This document shows positions 25,373 to 33,600 of a stretch of DNA of 64,000 nucleotides, in pieces (position 1 is the first letter of the stretch; every line of letters begins with the position of its first letter). Source of the stretch: Rugamonas fusca (GTDB taxonomy: Bacteria > Pseudomonadota > Gammaproteobacteria > Burkholderiales > Burkholderiaceae_D); the NCBI RefSeq assembly GCF_014042365.1, contig NZ_JACEZS010000023.1:34009-98008 (forward strand). Direction: 5' to 3'. The notes beneath the pieces were generated by a model, which did no database searches, was not told the origin of the DNA, and saw nothing but the letters and a program-made list of their open reading frames with translations. The translations under genes were made by a program, and so were the position numbers.

Positions 25373-27178
25373 ATGAAATCGACCACGCAACTGCGGCACA
25401 CCACCCTGATCGCCGCCCTCGGCCTGGGCCTGGGTTTGAGCCATGCGGCCAGCGCCGTCAACCTGAGCGGCACCGTCGCGCTGGAAAACGGCAAGCCCGT
25501 ACTGGGCGCCATGGTGACCGTGTACAACGAAGCCAAGGACCGCAAGGAAACCGTGTACACGGCCGCCGACGGCAGCTACGCCATCCGCACCGACTTCGGC
25601 GGCAAGCTGGCCGTGCACACGCGTCTTGCCAACTTCGAGGACAGCAGCACCGAAGCGACCCTGGGCGCGAACGAGAACGCCACCATCAATTTCACCGTCA
25701 AGCACTTCGCCACGCCCCAGGCCGAGTCGGACGCGCTCTCCGCTTCGGCCCACAACGCCCGCCTGCCATGGGCCAGCAGCGAAGACAAAAAGCCGTTCGT
25801 CAGCCAGTGCATGTACTGCCACCAGATCGGCAACGCGCTGACCCGGCCACCGCGTCCACAGAGCGCATGGAAGGCCACCATCGCCCGCATGGAAGGCTAT
25901 TTCGCCCAGCTTAGCGGTTCCGAAGTCGAAACCATCAGCGGCGTGCTCACGCGCGGCTTCGACGGCAAGCCCGTTCTGGCCAAGCACGATTACGCGCCCA
26001 CGCCGGAACTGGCGCGCGCCAAGGTCGAGCAGTGGCTGGTGGGCGACGGCATGTCCTTCATCCACGACACGGACGTGGGCGAGGACGACAAGCTGTACGG
26101 CACCGACGAAGGCCACGACATCATCTGGGTGCTGGACCGCAAGACCCACAAGATCGAGAAATACCCGCTGCCGGCCAGCGACCTGCCCGTGGGCGGCAAG
26201 TTCTCCGGCCAGCAACTGCCGATCGGCATCTTCACCGGCAAGCACGGTCCGCACAGCACGGCGCAGGCCAAGGATGGCCGGATCTGGATCACCAACGCCC
26301 TGTCGTCCACGCTGATGTCGTTCGACCCGGTCAGCCACGCCTTCAAGGTCTATCCGATTCCGGGCGACGTACTGTACCCGCACACCATCCGCATCGACCA
26401 GGAAGGCATCGTCTGGTGGACCAACGTGGCCTCCAACCAGGTCGGCCGCTTCGATCCGAAGACCGAGCAGATGAAGGTGATCCGCCTGCCCTCGAACGGC
26501 TTCTTCCGCTGGGTCAGCGACATGCTGTTCCCCACCATCGTCGAGCTGACCAGCTGGTTCCCCGGCAAGAACCTGCACCTGGACCTGTCGCACCAGAAGT
26601 GGCTCGGTCATAACATCCTCGCCTTCCCGTATGGTATCGACATCAATCCCAAGGATGGCAGCGTGTGGTACGCCAAGCTGTACGCCAGCAAGATCGGCCG
26701 CGTCGATCCGAAGACGCTGGAAGTCACGGAATACGACACGCCGATGAAAGGCCCGCGCCGCCCCCGCTTCGACAAGCACGGCGTGCTGTGGATTCCCGCC
26801 TTCGACGACAGCGGCCTGATGGCGTTCGACACGGCCACCAAACAGTTCAGCAGCTACCAATTGCCGGTGCTGGCCAAGGGCGAACATGAAGTGCCGTATG
26901 CGCTCAACGTGCATCCGAAGACGGGCGACGTGTGGATCACGGCCAACAACTCGGACCGCGTGCTGCGCTTTACCCCGGCCACCAAGACCTTCCTCAGCTA
27001 CCCCAGCCCGACCCGGGTGACGGTGCTGCGCGACCTGGTGTTCACCAAGGATGGCCGCGTGTGTTCCAGCCTGTCCAACCTGCCCGCCTATGGCACCGAG
27101 GATGGCCTGGACTCGTTCATGTGCATCAACCCCGACGGTGGCGAGCAGGATCGCGCCGCCATGGGCAAGGTGAAATGA
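25373..27178 (+). CDS. Secreted one-heme cytochrome with Vgb-like beta-propeller
   Basis: A 601-residue exported protein. Residues 1-27 are a signal peptide. Residues 30-110 resemble a carboxypeptidase regulatory-like beta-sandwich (GTVALENGKPVLGAMVTVYN, DGSYAIRTDFGG). A single c-type heme motif CMYCH is at 146-150 (QCMYCHQIG) within a short helical segment. From about 220 to the end there are repeats of the streptogramin lyase (Vgb)/NHL propeller type, such as KDGRIWITNALSSTLMSFDP and QEGIVWWTNVASNQVGRFDP. The combination suggests periplasmic electron transfer coupled to binding or oxidation of an organic substrate. Its stop overlaps the start of the aldehyde dehydrogenase-like gene (ATGA). 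Confidence 0.85.
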   Translation: MKSTTQLRHTTLIAALGLGLGLSHAASAVNLSGTVALENGKPVLGAMVTVYNEAKDRKETVYTAADGSYAIRTDFGGKLAVHTRLANFEDSSTEATLGANENATINFTVKHFATPQAESDALSASAHNARLPWASSEDKKPFVSQCMYCHQIGNALTRPPRPQSAWKATIARMEGYFAQLSGSEVETISGVLTRGFDGKPVLAKHDYAPTPELARAKVEQWLVGDGMSFIHDTDVGEDDKLYGTDEGHDIIWVLDRKTHKIEKYPLPASDLPVGGKFSGQQLPIGIFTGKHGPHSTAQAKDGRIWITNALSSTLMSFDPVSHAFKVYPIPGDVLYPHTIRIDQEGIVWWTNVASNQVGRFDPKTEQMKVIRLPSNGFFRWVSDMLFPTIVELTSWFPGKNLHLDLSHQKWLGHNILAFPYGIDINPKDGSVWYAKLYASKIGRVDPKTLEVTEYDTPMKGPRRPRFDKHGVLWIPAFDDSGLMAFDTATKQFSSYQLPVLAKGEHEVPYALNVHPKTGDVWITANNSDRVLRFTPATKTFLSYPSPTRVTVLRDLVFTKDGRVCSSLSNLPAYGTEDGLDSFMCINPDGGEQDRAAMGKVK

Positions 27179-28911
27179 TGGGTGGCGCCATGGAAGCTGG
27201 CGCCCGCTTGCAAGCCCTGCTGGCGCGCCTGGCGGCGCGCCGCCAGGACTGGGCCGCGCTGCCCGTGGGCGAGCGCATCGCCCTGCTGCGCCAGGTGCGC
27301 GAGCGCATCCCGGCCGCCGCCGAACGATGGATAGACCTGTCCAACGCGGCCAAGGGCATCGACGCCGACAGCCCGCTGCAAGGCGAGGAATGGACCTCGG
27401 GCCCGTGGGCGCTGCTGGCCACCTGCGATCACCTGCTGGCGACGCTGGAACAGATCGCAGACCAGGGCCGGCCCGCCGTGCACGCGCTCAGGCAGCGCTC
27501 CGTGGCCGGCCGCCAGCTGGCGGTGGAAGTATTCCCGCAAACGATCTTCGACCGCCTGCTGCTGTCGGGCGTGCGGGCGGAAGTGTGGATGCAGCCGGAA
27601 GTCAACGCCGGCAACCTGGCCAGCCACGTCGCTGCCGCTTACCGTGACGCGCGCCACGCGCAGGGCGAACTGGCGCTGATCCTCGGCGCCGGCAATATCT
27701 CCAGCATCGCCCCGCTGGACGCGCTGCACAAGCTGTACTCGGAAAAGGCGGTCTGCATCGTCAAGCTCAACCCCGTCAACGAATACCTGCTGCCCGTGTT
27801 CGAGGAAATCTTCGCGCCGCTGGCCGAGCGCGACTTCCTGCACTTCGTCACCGGCGGCGGTGAGGTGGGCGCCCTGCTGTGCCAGCACGCGCTGGTCGAC
27901 ACCATCCACATCACCGGCAGCCAGGCCACGCACGACGCCATCGTCTACGGCCACGGCCCGGAAGGGGAAGCGAACCGGCGCGCCAACAGGCCGCTCAATC
28001 CCAAGCCCATCTCCAGCGAGCTGGGCGCCGTGTGTCCCACCATCGTGGTGCCGGGACCGTGGACGGCGGCCGACATCGCGTTCCAGGCCAGCCATATCGC
28101 CACCCAGAAGCTGCACAACTCGGGCTTCAATTGCGTCGCTTCGCAGGTGCTGGTACTGCCGGCCCAATGGCGGCACACGCCGGCCCTGCGCGCGGCCGTG
28201 CGCGAACAACTGGCCGCCGCGCCGGACCGCAAGCCCTACTATCCGGGCGCGGCCAGCCGCCAGGCCCAGTTCGCCGCTTGCCAGCCGGGCGCGCGGCGCG
28301 TCAACCCGATCGGCGCGGCGGCCAACCGCGAAGTGGTGGAACTGCCGCCGGCCAGCGACGAGCAAGTGTTCGGACGCTGCACGGAAGTGTTCGCGCCCAC
28401 CCTGTGCGAACAGCTGCTGGACGGCGCGGACGCGGAGAGCTACCTGCGCCACGCCATCGCCTACGCCAACGACAAGCTGCGCGGCACGCTGGGCGCCAAC
28501 ATCCTGATCCACCCGGCCACCATCAAGGCGCTGGGCCCACGCTTCGACGAACTGCTGCTGGAGCTGCACTACGGCTGCATCGCCATCAACGCCTGGACCG
28601 GGCTCGGTTACCTGCTCACGCAGGCCCCGTGGGGCGCCTTCCCCGGCCACGTGCTCAACGACGTGCAGAGCGGCATCGGCAGCGTGCACAACACGCATAT
28701 GTTCGACAAGGCGCAACGCACCGTGGTGCGGGCGCCGTTCCGGCCATTCCCGCGCAGTGTGCTGGGCGGGGCGCTGACGCTGCTGCCCAATCCGCCGTGG
28801 TTCGTCAACAACCGCCAGGCCCACAACGTGGCGCGCAAGCTGTTCGCGTTCCAGGTGCGGCCGTCGTGGTTCAAGCTGCCGGGGATCTTCTTCGACGCGC
28901 TGCGCGGCTGA
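27175..28911 (+). CDS. Aldehyde dehydrogenase superfamily protein
   Basis: A 578-residue ALDH-fold protein, longer than the usual 480-500. The catalytic Cys is Cys320 in NSGFNCVASQVLV, the general-base region is SSELGAVCPTIVV, and the cofactor-binding region includes LALILGAGNISSIAPLDAL. The C-terminal 90 residues (from about GSVHNTHMFDKAQRTVV) are an extension rich in aromatic residues and Pro. By family it oxidises an aldehyde to an acid with NAD(P). The start at 27175 overlaps the upstream stop; ATGs at 27178 and 27190 are close alternatives. Coupling with the secreted heme-propeller gene suggests that the two act on one substrate path, periplasmic then cytoplasmic. Confidence 0.85.
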   Translation: MMGGAMEAGARLQALLARLAARRQDWAALPVGERIALLRQVRERIPAAAERWIDLSNAAKGIDADSPLQGEEWTSGPWALLATCDHLLATLEQIADQGRPAVHALRQRSVAGRQLAVEVFPQTIFDRLLLSGVRAEVWMQPEVNAGNLASHVAAAYRDARHAQGELALILGAGNISSIAPLDALHKLYSEKAVCIVKLNPVNEYLLPVFEEIFAPLAERDFLHFVTGGGEVGALLCQHALVDTIHITGSQATHDAIVYGHGPEGEANRRANRPLNPKPISSELGAVCPTIVVPGPWTAADIAFQASHIATQKLHNSGFNCVASQVLVLPAQWRHTPALRAAVREQLAAAPDRKPYYPGAASRQAQFAACQPGARRVNPIGAAANREVVELPPASDEQVFGRCTEVFAPTLCEQLLDGADAESYLRHAIAYANDKLRGTLGANILIHPATIKALGPRFDELLLELHYGCIAINAWTGLGYLLTQAPWGAFPGHVLNDVQSGIGSVHNTHMFDKAQRTVVRAPFRPFPRSVLGGALTLLPNPPWFVNNRQAHNVARKLFAFQVRPSWFKLPGIFFDALRG

Positions 28912-28930
28912 CGCACGCGCCTGCGCATGG

Positions 28931-29407
28931 TCAGGCGGCGCCGTCCCCGGACGGGCCGCCGCGGGCGATCGCGTACTGCTGGGTGGACGGCTTGAGCACG
29001 GCGTCAAAGCGCACCAGCCCGGCCGCCGGATCGGCCTTCAGTCGCGCGCTGATCACGATCTCGAGCCGGTTCACCAGCGCGTCCGACACGCGCAGCGCGG
29101 CGCTCACGGCATACAGGCGCGGCTCGTGGCGCTCGATGGCCTGGCGCACGGCGGCGCAAATCTTCTGGCGGTCCTCGTCGCTGGTCAGGCACATGCCGGC
29201 GAAATCGATCAAACCGTAATTGAGGATGGAATTGCGCACTTCCGGATACGGTTCCAGCGCCGCCCCGGCCAGCGCGGCGCGGGTATTGAACAGCGCCTCG
29301 AGGTCGCCGGCGACGGCATCCTTGAGCTGTTCCAGCGGCCAGCCACGCAGGCGCGGCTGGCCATCCATCAAGCGGTCGAACAGGCCGGGGGCATAGCGCT
29401 GCTGCAT
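28931..29407 (-). CDS. tssE: TssE/gp25-like baseplate protein, orphan
   Basis: A 158-residue protein of the GPW/gp25 family. The order of features matches T6SS TssE: an N-terminal LFDRL, then LKDAVAGDLEALFNTR, the characteristic RNSILNYGLIDFAG, a helix IRQAIERHEPRL-like segment, and a C-terminal beta meander (RLEIVISARLKAD). TssE is the wedge protein of the type VI secretion baseplate. No other tss gene, hcp or vgrG is in the window; neighbours are an ALDH-like gene (convergent, 19 bases away) and a TIGR03118 lipoprotein. It is either a displaced subunit serving a T6SS cluster elsewhere or a remnant of another contractile injection system. Confidence 0.75.
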   Translation of the reverse strand: MQQRYAPGLFDRLMDGQPRLRGWPLEQLKDAVAGDLEALFNTRAALAGAALEPYPEVRNSILNYGLIDFAGMCLTSDEDRQKICAAVRQAIERHEPRLYAVSAALRVSDALVNRLEIVISARLKADPAAGLVRFDAVLKPSTQQYAIARGGPSGDGAA

Positions 29408-29564
29408 GGCGGCTCTCCAGGGGATGCGATCAACGAATCGCCAGCCACATCACCGCCGCCCGGGCCGCCCGCGACGCAGCGCCGGGCCGGGCACCAGCTT
29501 GGCACGCGGTCCACGCGCGGCGCTGACGTGACTGACGAGCTTGCCATTATCCAAGCCCGCGCGG

Positions 29565-29594
29565 CGCGCTCCTTGCGCTGACGCAAGGAGCGCG
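29565..29594. terminator. Perfect 13-bp hairpin between the tssE-like and TIGR03118 genes
   Basis: CGCGCTCCTTGCG pairs exactly with CGCAAGGAGCGCG around a CTGA loop. It lies 7 bases after the stop of the minus-strand TIGR03118 gene. There is no T-run, so a stabilising 3' hairpin or weak terminator is likely. The rest of 29408-29601 shows no gene. Confidence 0.5.
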
Positions 29595-29601
29595 TGCGCC
29601 G

Positions 29602-30696
29602 CTACTTCACATCGATGCGCCCGTACTGGCCGTGGGTCTCGTCCTTGGGTCCGGCCGCGAAGAACAGCGTGTTGCTGGGCTGGCTGTTGAGGCCATTGCC
29701 AAACGCGATGCCCCACAGGCCGTCGATCACCAGCGGCATGCCGTCGGCCCCGTTCAGCGTGCCCTTGGCGGTGCCGTCGGCCGGGTCGTAGACGTTGATC
29801 TTGCCATCACCGAAGTTGCCCACCAATAGCATGTTGGCGTTGCTGCCGAAGTCCGCCGGCGCCATCGCCATGCCCCATGGCGCGTTGAGGGCGCCGCCGT
29901 TCACCAGCTGGCGGACCAGGGCGCCGCCCGTGGTGTACACGTCGAGCACACCGAGGCCGGCGCCGGCCTGCTCATCGTCGCCGGTGGCGGCCCGCCTGGC
30001 GTAGGCCACATAGACCTTGTCGCCGATCACCTGGATGCCGAACGGCGCATAGCCGGCCGGCAGGCCGGGATCCGTGAAGCCGCCGGGCAGGCTGACCCGG
30101 GCGAAGTTGGTGTCGAACACGTCAACGCGCATGTTGTGGAAGTCGGCCGCGTACAGGTAGTTGACGCCGCTGAAGCTGCCGATCGCCAGGCCCTTGTAGA
30201 CGGCGCCGGCGGCGCTGCCGTCGTACGTGGCCACGGCCGTGGTGGCGGCCACGGACGGCGCCCAGGCCGCGATCATGCCGCGCTCGGTGGCGAACAGGAA
30301 GGGGCTGGCGCCGGTCACGCCGCCCTGGGTCAGCTTGAAGTCCGTGGTGCCGTTGTAGACGATGCCGGTGGGCGCGTCCGGGGTGCTGACCACCAGCGAC
30401 TGGGGCACGCCGTTGCCGTCATACAGCGTCGATTTGCTGGTGCCGTTGTCGGCCACCCACACGTAGCCCTTGGGATTGAAGGCCACGCCCCAGCCGTTGA
30501 CGAGATTGGCGTCCGTATGGGCCGCCGCGATCACGGCGTCCGACACCAGGCTGGTGACGGTGTAGCTGCTGGCGACGGCCGGCGGCGGCGCGCTGGGCGG
30601 CATATAGCTGCCGCCCCCGTAGCCGCCGCCGCAAGCGGTCAGCATAATGGCCAGGCCAAGGCCGGCGAACCTGTGCAGGCAATGCGAGGTATTCAT
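29602..30696 (-). CDS. TIGR03118 family lipoprotein (beta-propeller-like)
   Basis: A 364-residue exported lipoprotein: the signal peptide ends in a lipobox LTAC (Cys22) followed by a Gly-rich linker. The mature part has the TIGR03118 signature: LVSDAVIAAAHTDANLVNGWG, then WVADNGTSKSTLYDGNG, APFGIQVIGDKVYVAYA and NMLLVGNFGDGKINVYDP, consistent with a six-bladed propeller. The function of the family is unknown. The start has the ribosome binding site AAAGGA 7 bases upstream. It is a single gene just downstream of the porin of the ECF operon. Confidence 0.85.
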   Translation of the reverse strand: MNTSHCLHRFAGLGLAIMLTACGGGYGGGSYMPPSAPPPAVASSYTVTSLVSDAVIAAAHTDANLVNGWGVAFNPKGYVWVADNGTSKSTLYDGNGVPQSLVVSTPDAPTGIVYNGTTDFKLTQGGVTGASPFLFATERGMIAAWAPSVAATTAVATYDGSAAGAVYKGLAIGSFSGVNYLYAADFHNMRVDVFDTNFARVSLPGGFTDPGLPAGYAPFGIQVIGDKVYVAYARRAATGDDEQAGAGLGVLDVYTTGGALVRQLVNGGALNAPWGMAMAPADFGSNANMLLVGNFGDGKINVYDPADGTAKGTLNGADGMPLVIDGLWGIAFGNGLNSQPSNTLFFAAGPKDETHGQYGRIDVK

Positions 30697-30776
30697 GGTG
30701 CGTCCTTTCAGCGAGATGGGCGATGTTCCGCTGCCCGTACATTCCCGCGCACGGCCGCAAGGTTTCCTGCAAATGG

Positions 30777-31511
30777 CTAAAACGTGTAGGCCACGCTGAG
30801 CACGAGCGCGCGCTTCGATGGCGCAGTGTAGTAAGGCGACGCGCCCGCATCGGGCCCGCGCGACGAGGCGGCCAGCCACGCCAGTTGCGCGTTCCAGTCG
30901 CCCAGCGCCGCCGCCAGGCCGAGGCGGGCGTCGTAGCGGGCCGGCAGGTCCGCGCCGTCACGCGGCAGGTAGCGCAGCGCGCCCGCGTGGACGACCAGCT
31001 TGAGCTGGCCGTGCAGCGGCGCGAAGCCGTTCAGCTCCACGTAGGCGGTGCGCAGGTCGCGTCCGAAATAGTGGGGCGAGAAATAGAGCCGCAATCCAAG
31101 CCGCTCCGACGCCAGGCCGGCGTACCATTCGCCGTAGTCGCTGTCGCGCGCCCGGCTGAAGTGCGATGCGCTGGCGCCGGCCTCCCAGCTCCAGCCCGAC
31201 GCCAGCCGGCGCGCCAGGCCGCCGTAGGCCGTCAGTTGCACCATGTCGCGCTCGCGCAGGTTGGCCCCGGCCGCCTGCGCGCCCGCGTACCAGCCCTGGG
31301 GATTGTCGTAATTGAGGCCCAGCTGGGCCGAGGAAGCGCCGTCGCTGAGCGACAGGCCACGGAAGCGGTAGTCCGACAGCAGCGCCACGCTGCCGCTGGC
31401 CTGCGCGGCCGCACCGCCCATGCCCAGCAGCGGCAACAACAGCCCCAGCGCCAGCGCCGCGCCGGCCCTCAGGGCTGGCGGCTGGACCGCAGCGTGACGG
31501 CGCTCGCGCAT
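30777..31511 (-). CDS. TorF-family putative porin
   Basis: A 244-residue outer-membrane protein. After a signal peptide (cleavage after AAAQ, about residue 37) it begins with SVALLSDYRFRGLSLSDGAS, the TIGR02001/TorF hallmark, continues as alternating amphipathic strands and ends in the aromatic C-terminal signature AYTF expected for BAM-folded barrels. Its start overlaps the 3' end of the subtilase gene by 43 bases, so it is the last gene of the sigma-anti-sigma-protease-porin operon. The transported solute is unknown; it may be both a target of and a sensor for the envelope signalling of the operon. Confidence 0.82.
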   Translation of the reverse strand: MRERRHAAVQPPALRAGAALALGLLLPLLGMGGAAAQASGSVALLSDYRFRGLSLSDGASSAQLGLNYDNPQGWYAGAQAAGANLRERDMVQLTAYGGLARRLASGWSWEAGASASHFSRARDSDYGEWYAGLASERLGLRLYFSPHYFGRDLRTAYVELNGFAPLHGQLKLVVHAGALRYLPRDGADLPARYDARLGLAAALGDWNAQLAWLAASSRGPDAGASPYYTAPSKRALVLSVAYTF

Positions 31512-32890
31512 GAACAGGTGCAGGCGCCCGTGGTGTTGGCGATGGTGGCACATGCGTCGATGGTAGCAGCATTTGGTCCGCGGCCCGGCACCAGCAGACG
31601 TTCCAGTTGCGCGCCGTTGGCGCCGGGCCGCAATTCGGCCAGCAGGGCCAGCATGCCCGTCACGTGGGCCGCCGCGTAGGAATTGCCGGACACGAAACGC
31701 CAGCCGCCACCGGCCAGGCTGGCCGGCACGTCCTGCCCCGGCGCCAGCACGGCGCCGCCCAGGGTTGGCGGCAATGCCGCCAACGGCCCGCCCCGCCCCT
31801 GCTGGGCCACGGCGATCACGCCGGGATGGGAGACCGGAAACGCGCGCGCCGGCCCTTGCGGATCGATGGCGCCCACCACGCTGATGCCGCGCGCCAGCGC
31901 CGCGTCCAGCAGGCGGTCCAGCAGCCGGTCCGGCGGACCGGACAGGCTCAGGTTGATGATGCGCGCCTCGTGCAGGATGGCGTAATTGAGCGCCTTGCCC
32001 AGCGTGAAGCTGCTGCAGCGCGCGCCCTGCCCGCCCTGCTGCCAGCAGGCCCGCAAGCCCATCAGCCGGGCGCCCGGCGCCACGCCCAGGATGCCTTGCC
32101 GCCCGCCGCGCGCGGCGATGATGCCGGCCACCGCCGTGCCGTGGGCTTCGGGCAGGTAGCTGCTGCCATCGACAAAATTCTCGGTGCTGGCCAGTTGGCC
32201 GTCCAGGTCGGGATGGTGGCCATCGATGCCACTGTCGACCACGGCCACGGACACGTCGCGCCCCGTGGCCGCCCGGTGCAGCACGGCCACGTGCCAGTAG
32301 CGCGCGCTCGGCTGCATCGGGTACAGCGTGGGCGCGGCGCCATCCATGCCGGAATAGATGGCCACCGGCTGCGCCCATTCCACGCGCGGATCATGCGACA
32401 ACCGTTCGGCCAGACGGGCCGGGTCGCCGCCGGCCGGCGCCTCCAGCAGGTAGCAATCGACGCCCAGCGTGGGCATGGGCCAGTCGCTGACCAGCTTCAG
32501 GCCGTGCAAGCGGGCCAGTTCCTCGGCGATGCGGTGGCGCGCGCCGCGCCCGCCATCGTCCAGGTAGCGGCCGCCGTAGCCGGCGTCGGGCCGGTAATGG
32601 GGCGGCGGCAGGCGCAGCATGACCAGCAACTGGCGCTCGGGCGCGGCGGCATCGCCGGACGGCGCCGGGCCGCCCGCATCGGCCCGCGACGCCGCCACGG
32701 TTGCGGGGCCGGCTTGGGCGCCCAAACCGGCCTGGGCGCAAGCCGGCGGGCCAGCCAGCGCCAGCCCCCACGCCAGCAGCACGGGCCATCGCACTGCCGA
32801 CCGACAGGGCATCGTTGATGGCGCGGGCGATGGTGCCGGCAATAGCATGCGTGCCAGCCCGGATGGCCCCGGCCGCGCCTGTGGCCGCAT
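31469..32890 (-). CDS. Secreted subtilisin-like (S8) serine protease
   Basis: A 473-residue exported protease. A signal peptide lies within residues 28-55 if translation starts at the first ATG; the hydrophobic run VLLAWGLALAG is preceded by Arg, so an internal ATG at residue 28 is a plausible real start. A propeptide-like region (about 85-190; LLVMLRLPPPHYRPD, LPTLGVDCYLLEAPAG-like) precedes the S8 domain with Asp in VAVVDSGIDGHHPDL, His in EAHGTAVAGIIAAR and Ser in SGNSYAAAHVTGM. The catalytic triad is complete. The last residues contain four Cys in CTCSC-like context. The start lies 3 bases after the anti-sigma stop, so the two genes are translationally linked. Confidence 0.87.
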   Translation of the reverse strand: MRPQARPGPSGLARMLLPAPSPAPSTMPCRSAVRWPVLLAWGLALAGPPACAQAGLGAQAGPATVAASRADAGGPAPSGDAAAPERQLLVMLRLPPPHYRPDAGYGGRYLDDGGRGARHRIAEELARLHGLKLVSDWPMPTLGVDCYLLEAPAGGDPARLAERLSHDPRVEWAQPVAIYSGMDGAAPTLYPMQPSARYWHVAVLHRAATGRDVSVAVVDSGIDGHHPDLDGQLASTENFVDGSSYLPEAHGTAVAGIIAARGGRQGILGVAPGARLMGLRACWQQGGQGARCSSFTLGKALNYAILHEARIINLSLSGPPDRLLDRLLDAALARGISVVGAIDPQGPARAFPVSHPGVIAVAQQGRGGPLAALPPTLGGAVLAPGQDVPASLAGGGWRFVSGNSYAAAHVTGMLALLAELRPGANGAQLERLLVPGRGPNAATIDACATIANTTGACTCSCASAVTLRSSRQP

Positions 32891-32892
32891 GT

Positions 32893-33600
32893 TCACGGCC
32901 GCGTCCCTCGCTCCAGCGCCTCGGCCAGCACCACGGCCGACTCCGTGCGCAGGCGCGCGCGGGCCGCGTCCGCGTCGGGCACGCTGAGCAGGTAGGCGTC
33001 CGTCACGGTGGGCCCGTCCACCACGTGCGCGCCGTTGGCCTGCAGGATGCGGCGCAAGTCCCGTTCCGGCGTGTCCGGCTTGAACACCACCACCAGGTTG
33101 CCGGCGGCGGCCCCGGCGCCCAGCACGTGATAGGCGCCACGCTCGGGCGCCGGCCGCGCCAGCAGCAACCCCAGCCCCGCGATGACGGCGAACTGGGCCG
33201 CCAGCGCCCAGCGCAGCCAGGATGCGTCGTTGGCCGCGGCCCGGCGCCACCACGGCCGGGCCGGGCCGGGGACCAGGCCGGTGGCGGGGGCGGGCCGCTC
33301 CGGCTCGAGGCGCGGCATCAAGGCGGCCAGCGCCCGCTCCACGTCCAGCCCGGCCACCGCCCCGCTGTCCGTCGCCTCCGTGGCGGCGGCCGACGCCGGG
33401 CCGCCCCGATCCGGCAGCGCGGCGGCCGCCTGCACGCGGCGTTCGTAGTCCAGCTCGGCACGGCAGGCCGGGCAGTCGGCCAAGTGGCGCCGCACGGCCG
33501 CGCTGTCGGCCGCGTCGAGCCGGCCGGCCACGTACCAGGGCAGCAACGTCCGCGCGTCCTCGTGTGCTGGATCGTCCAGCTTGACGGTGTGGCCGTTCAT
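32893..33600 (-). CDS. Membrane anti-sigma factor with zf-HC2 domain and propeptide-like periplasmic domain
   Basis: A 235-residue anti-sigma factor. The cytoplasmic N-terminus is a zf-HC2 zinc-binding anti-sigma domain (His39-x3-Cys43-x2-Cys46 in RRHLADCPACRAEL), followed by a low-complexity linker, one membrane helix (about 129-148) and a periplasmic domain (about 168-230). That last domain runs beta (LVVVFKPDTP), alpha (RDLRRILQANG), beta (VVDGPTVTDAYLLSV), alpha, beta, a ferredoxin-like order resembling the I9 propeptide of subtilases. The gene is sandwiched between the ECF sigma gene (ATGA overlap) and a subtilase gene, so binding of the protease to this domain is an attractive hypothesis. 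Confidence 0.85.
   Translation of the reverse strand: MNGHTVKLDDPAHEDARTLLPWYVAGRLDAADSAAVRRHLADCPACRAELDYERRVQAAAALPDRGGPASAAATEATDSGAVAGLDVERALAALMPRLEPERPAPATGLVPGPARPWWRRAAANDASWLRWALAAQFAVIAGLGLLLARPAPERGAYHVLGAGAAAGNLVVVFKPDTPERDLRRILQANGAHVVDGPTVTDAYLLSVPDADAARARLRTESAVVLAEALERGTRP

Noticed and set aside
23675..26914. A 1079-codon minus-strand open frame opposite the binding protein and heme-propeller genes
   Set aside because: Antisense shadow of genes with clear family motifs.
26932..27174. An upstream extension of the aldehyde dehydrogenase-like gene
   Set aside because: It overlaps the coding part of the heme-propeller gene; the ATGATG at 27175 is the natural coupled start.
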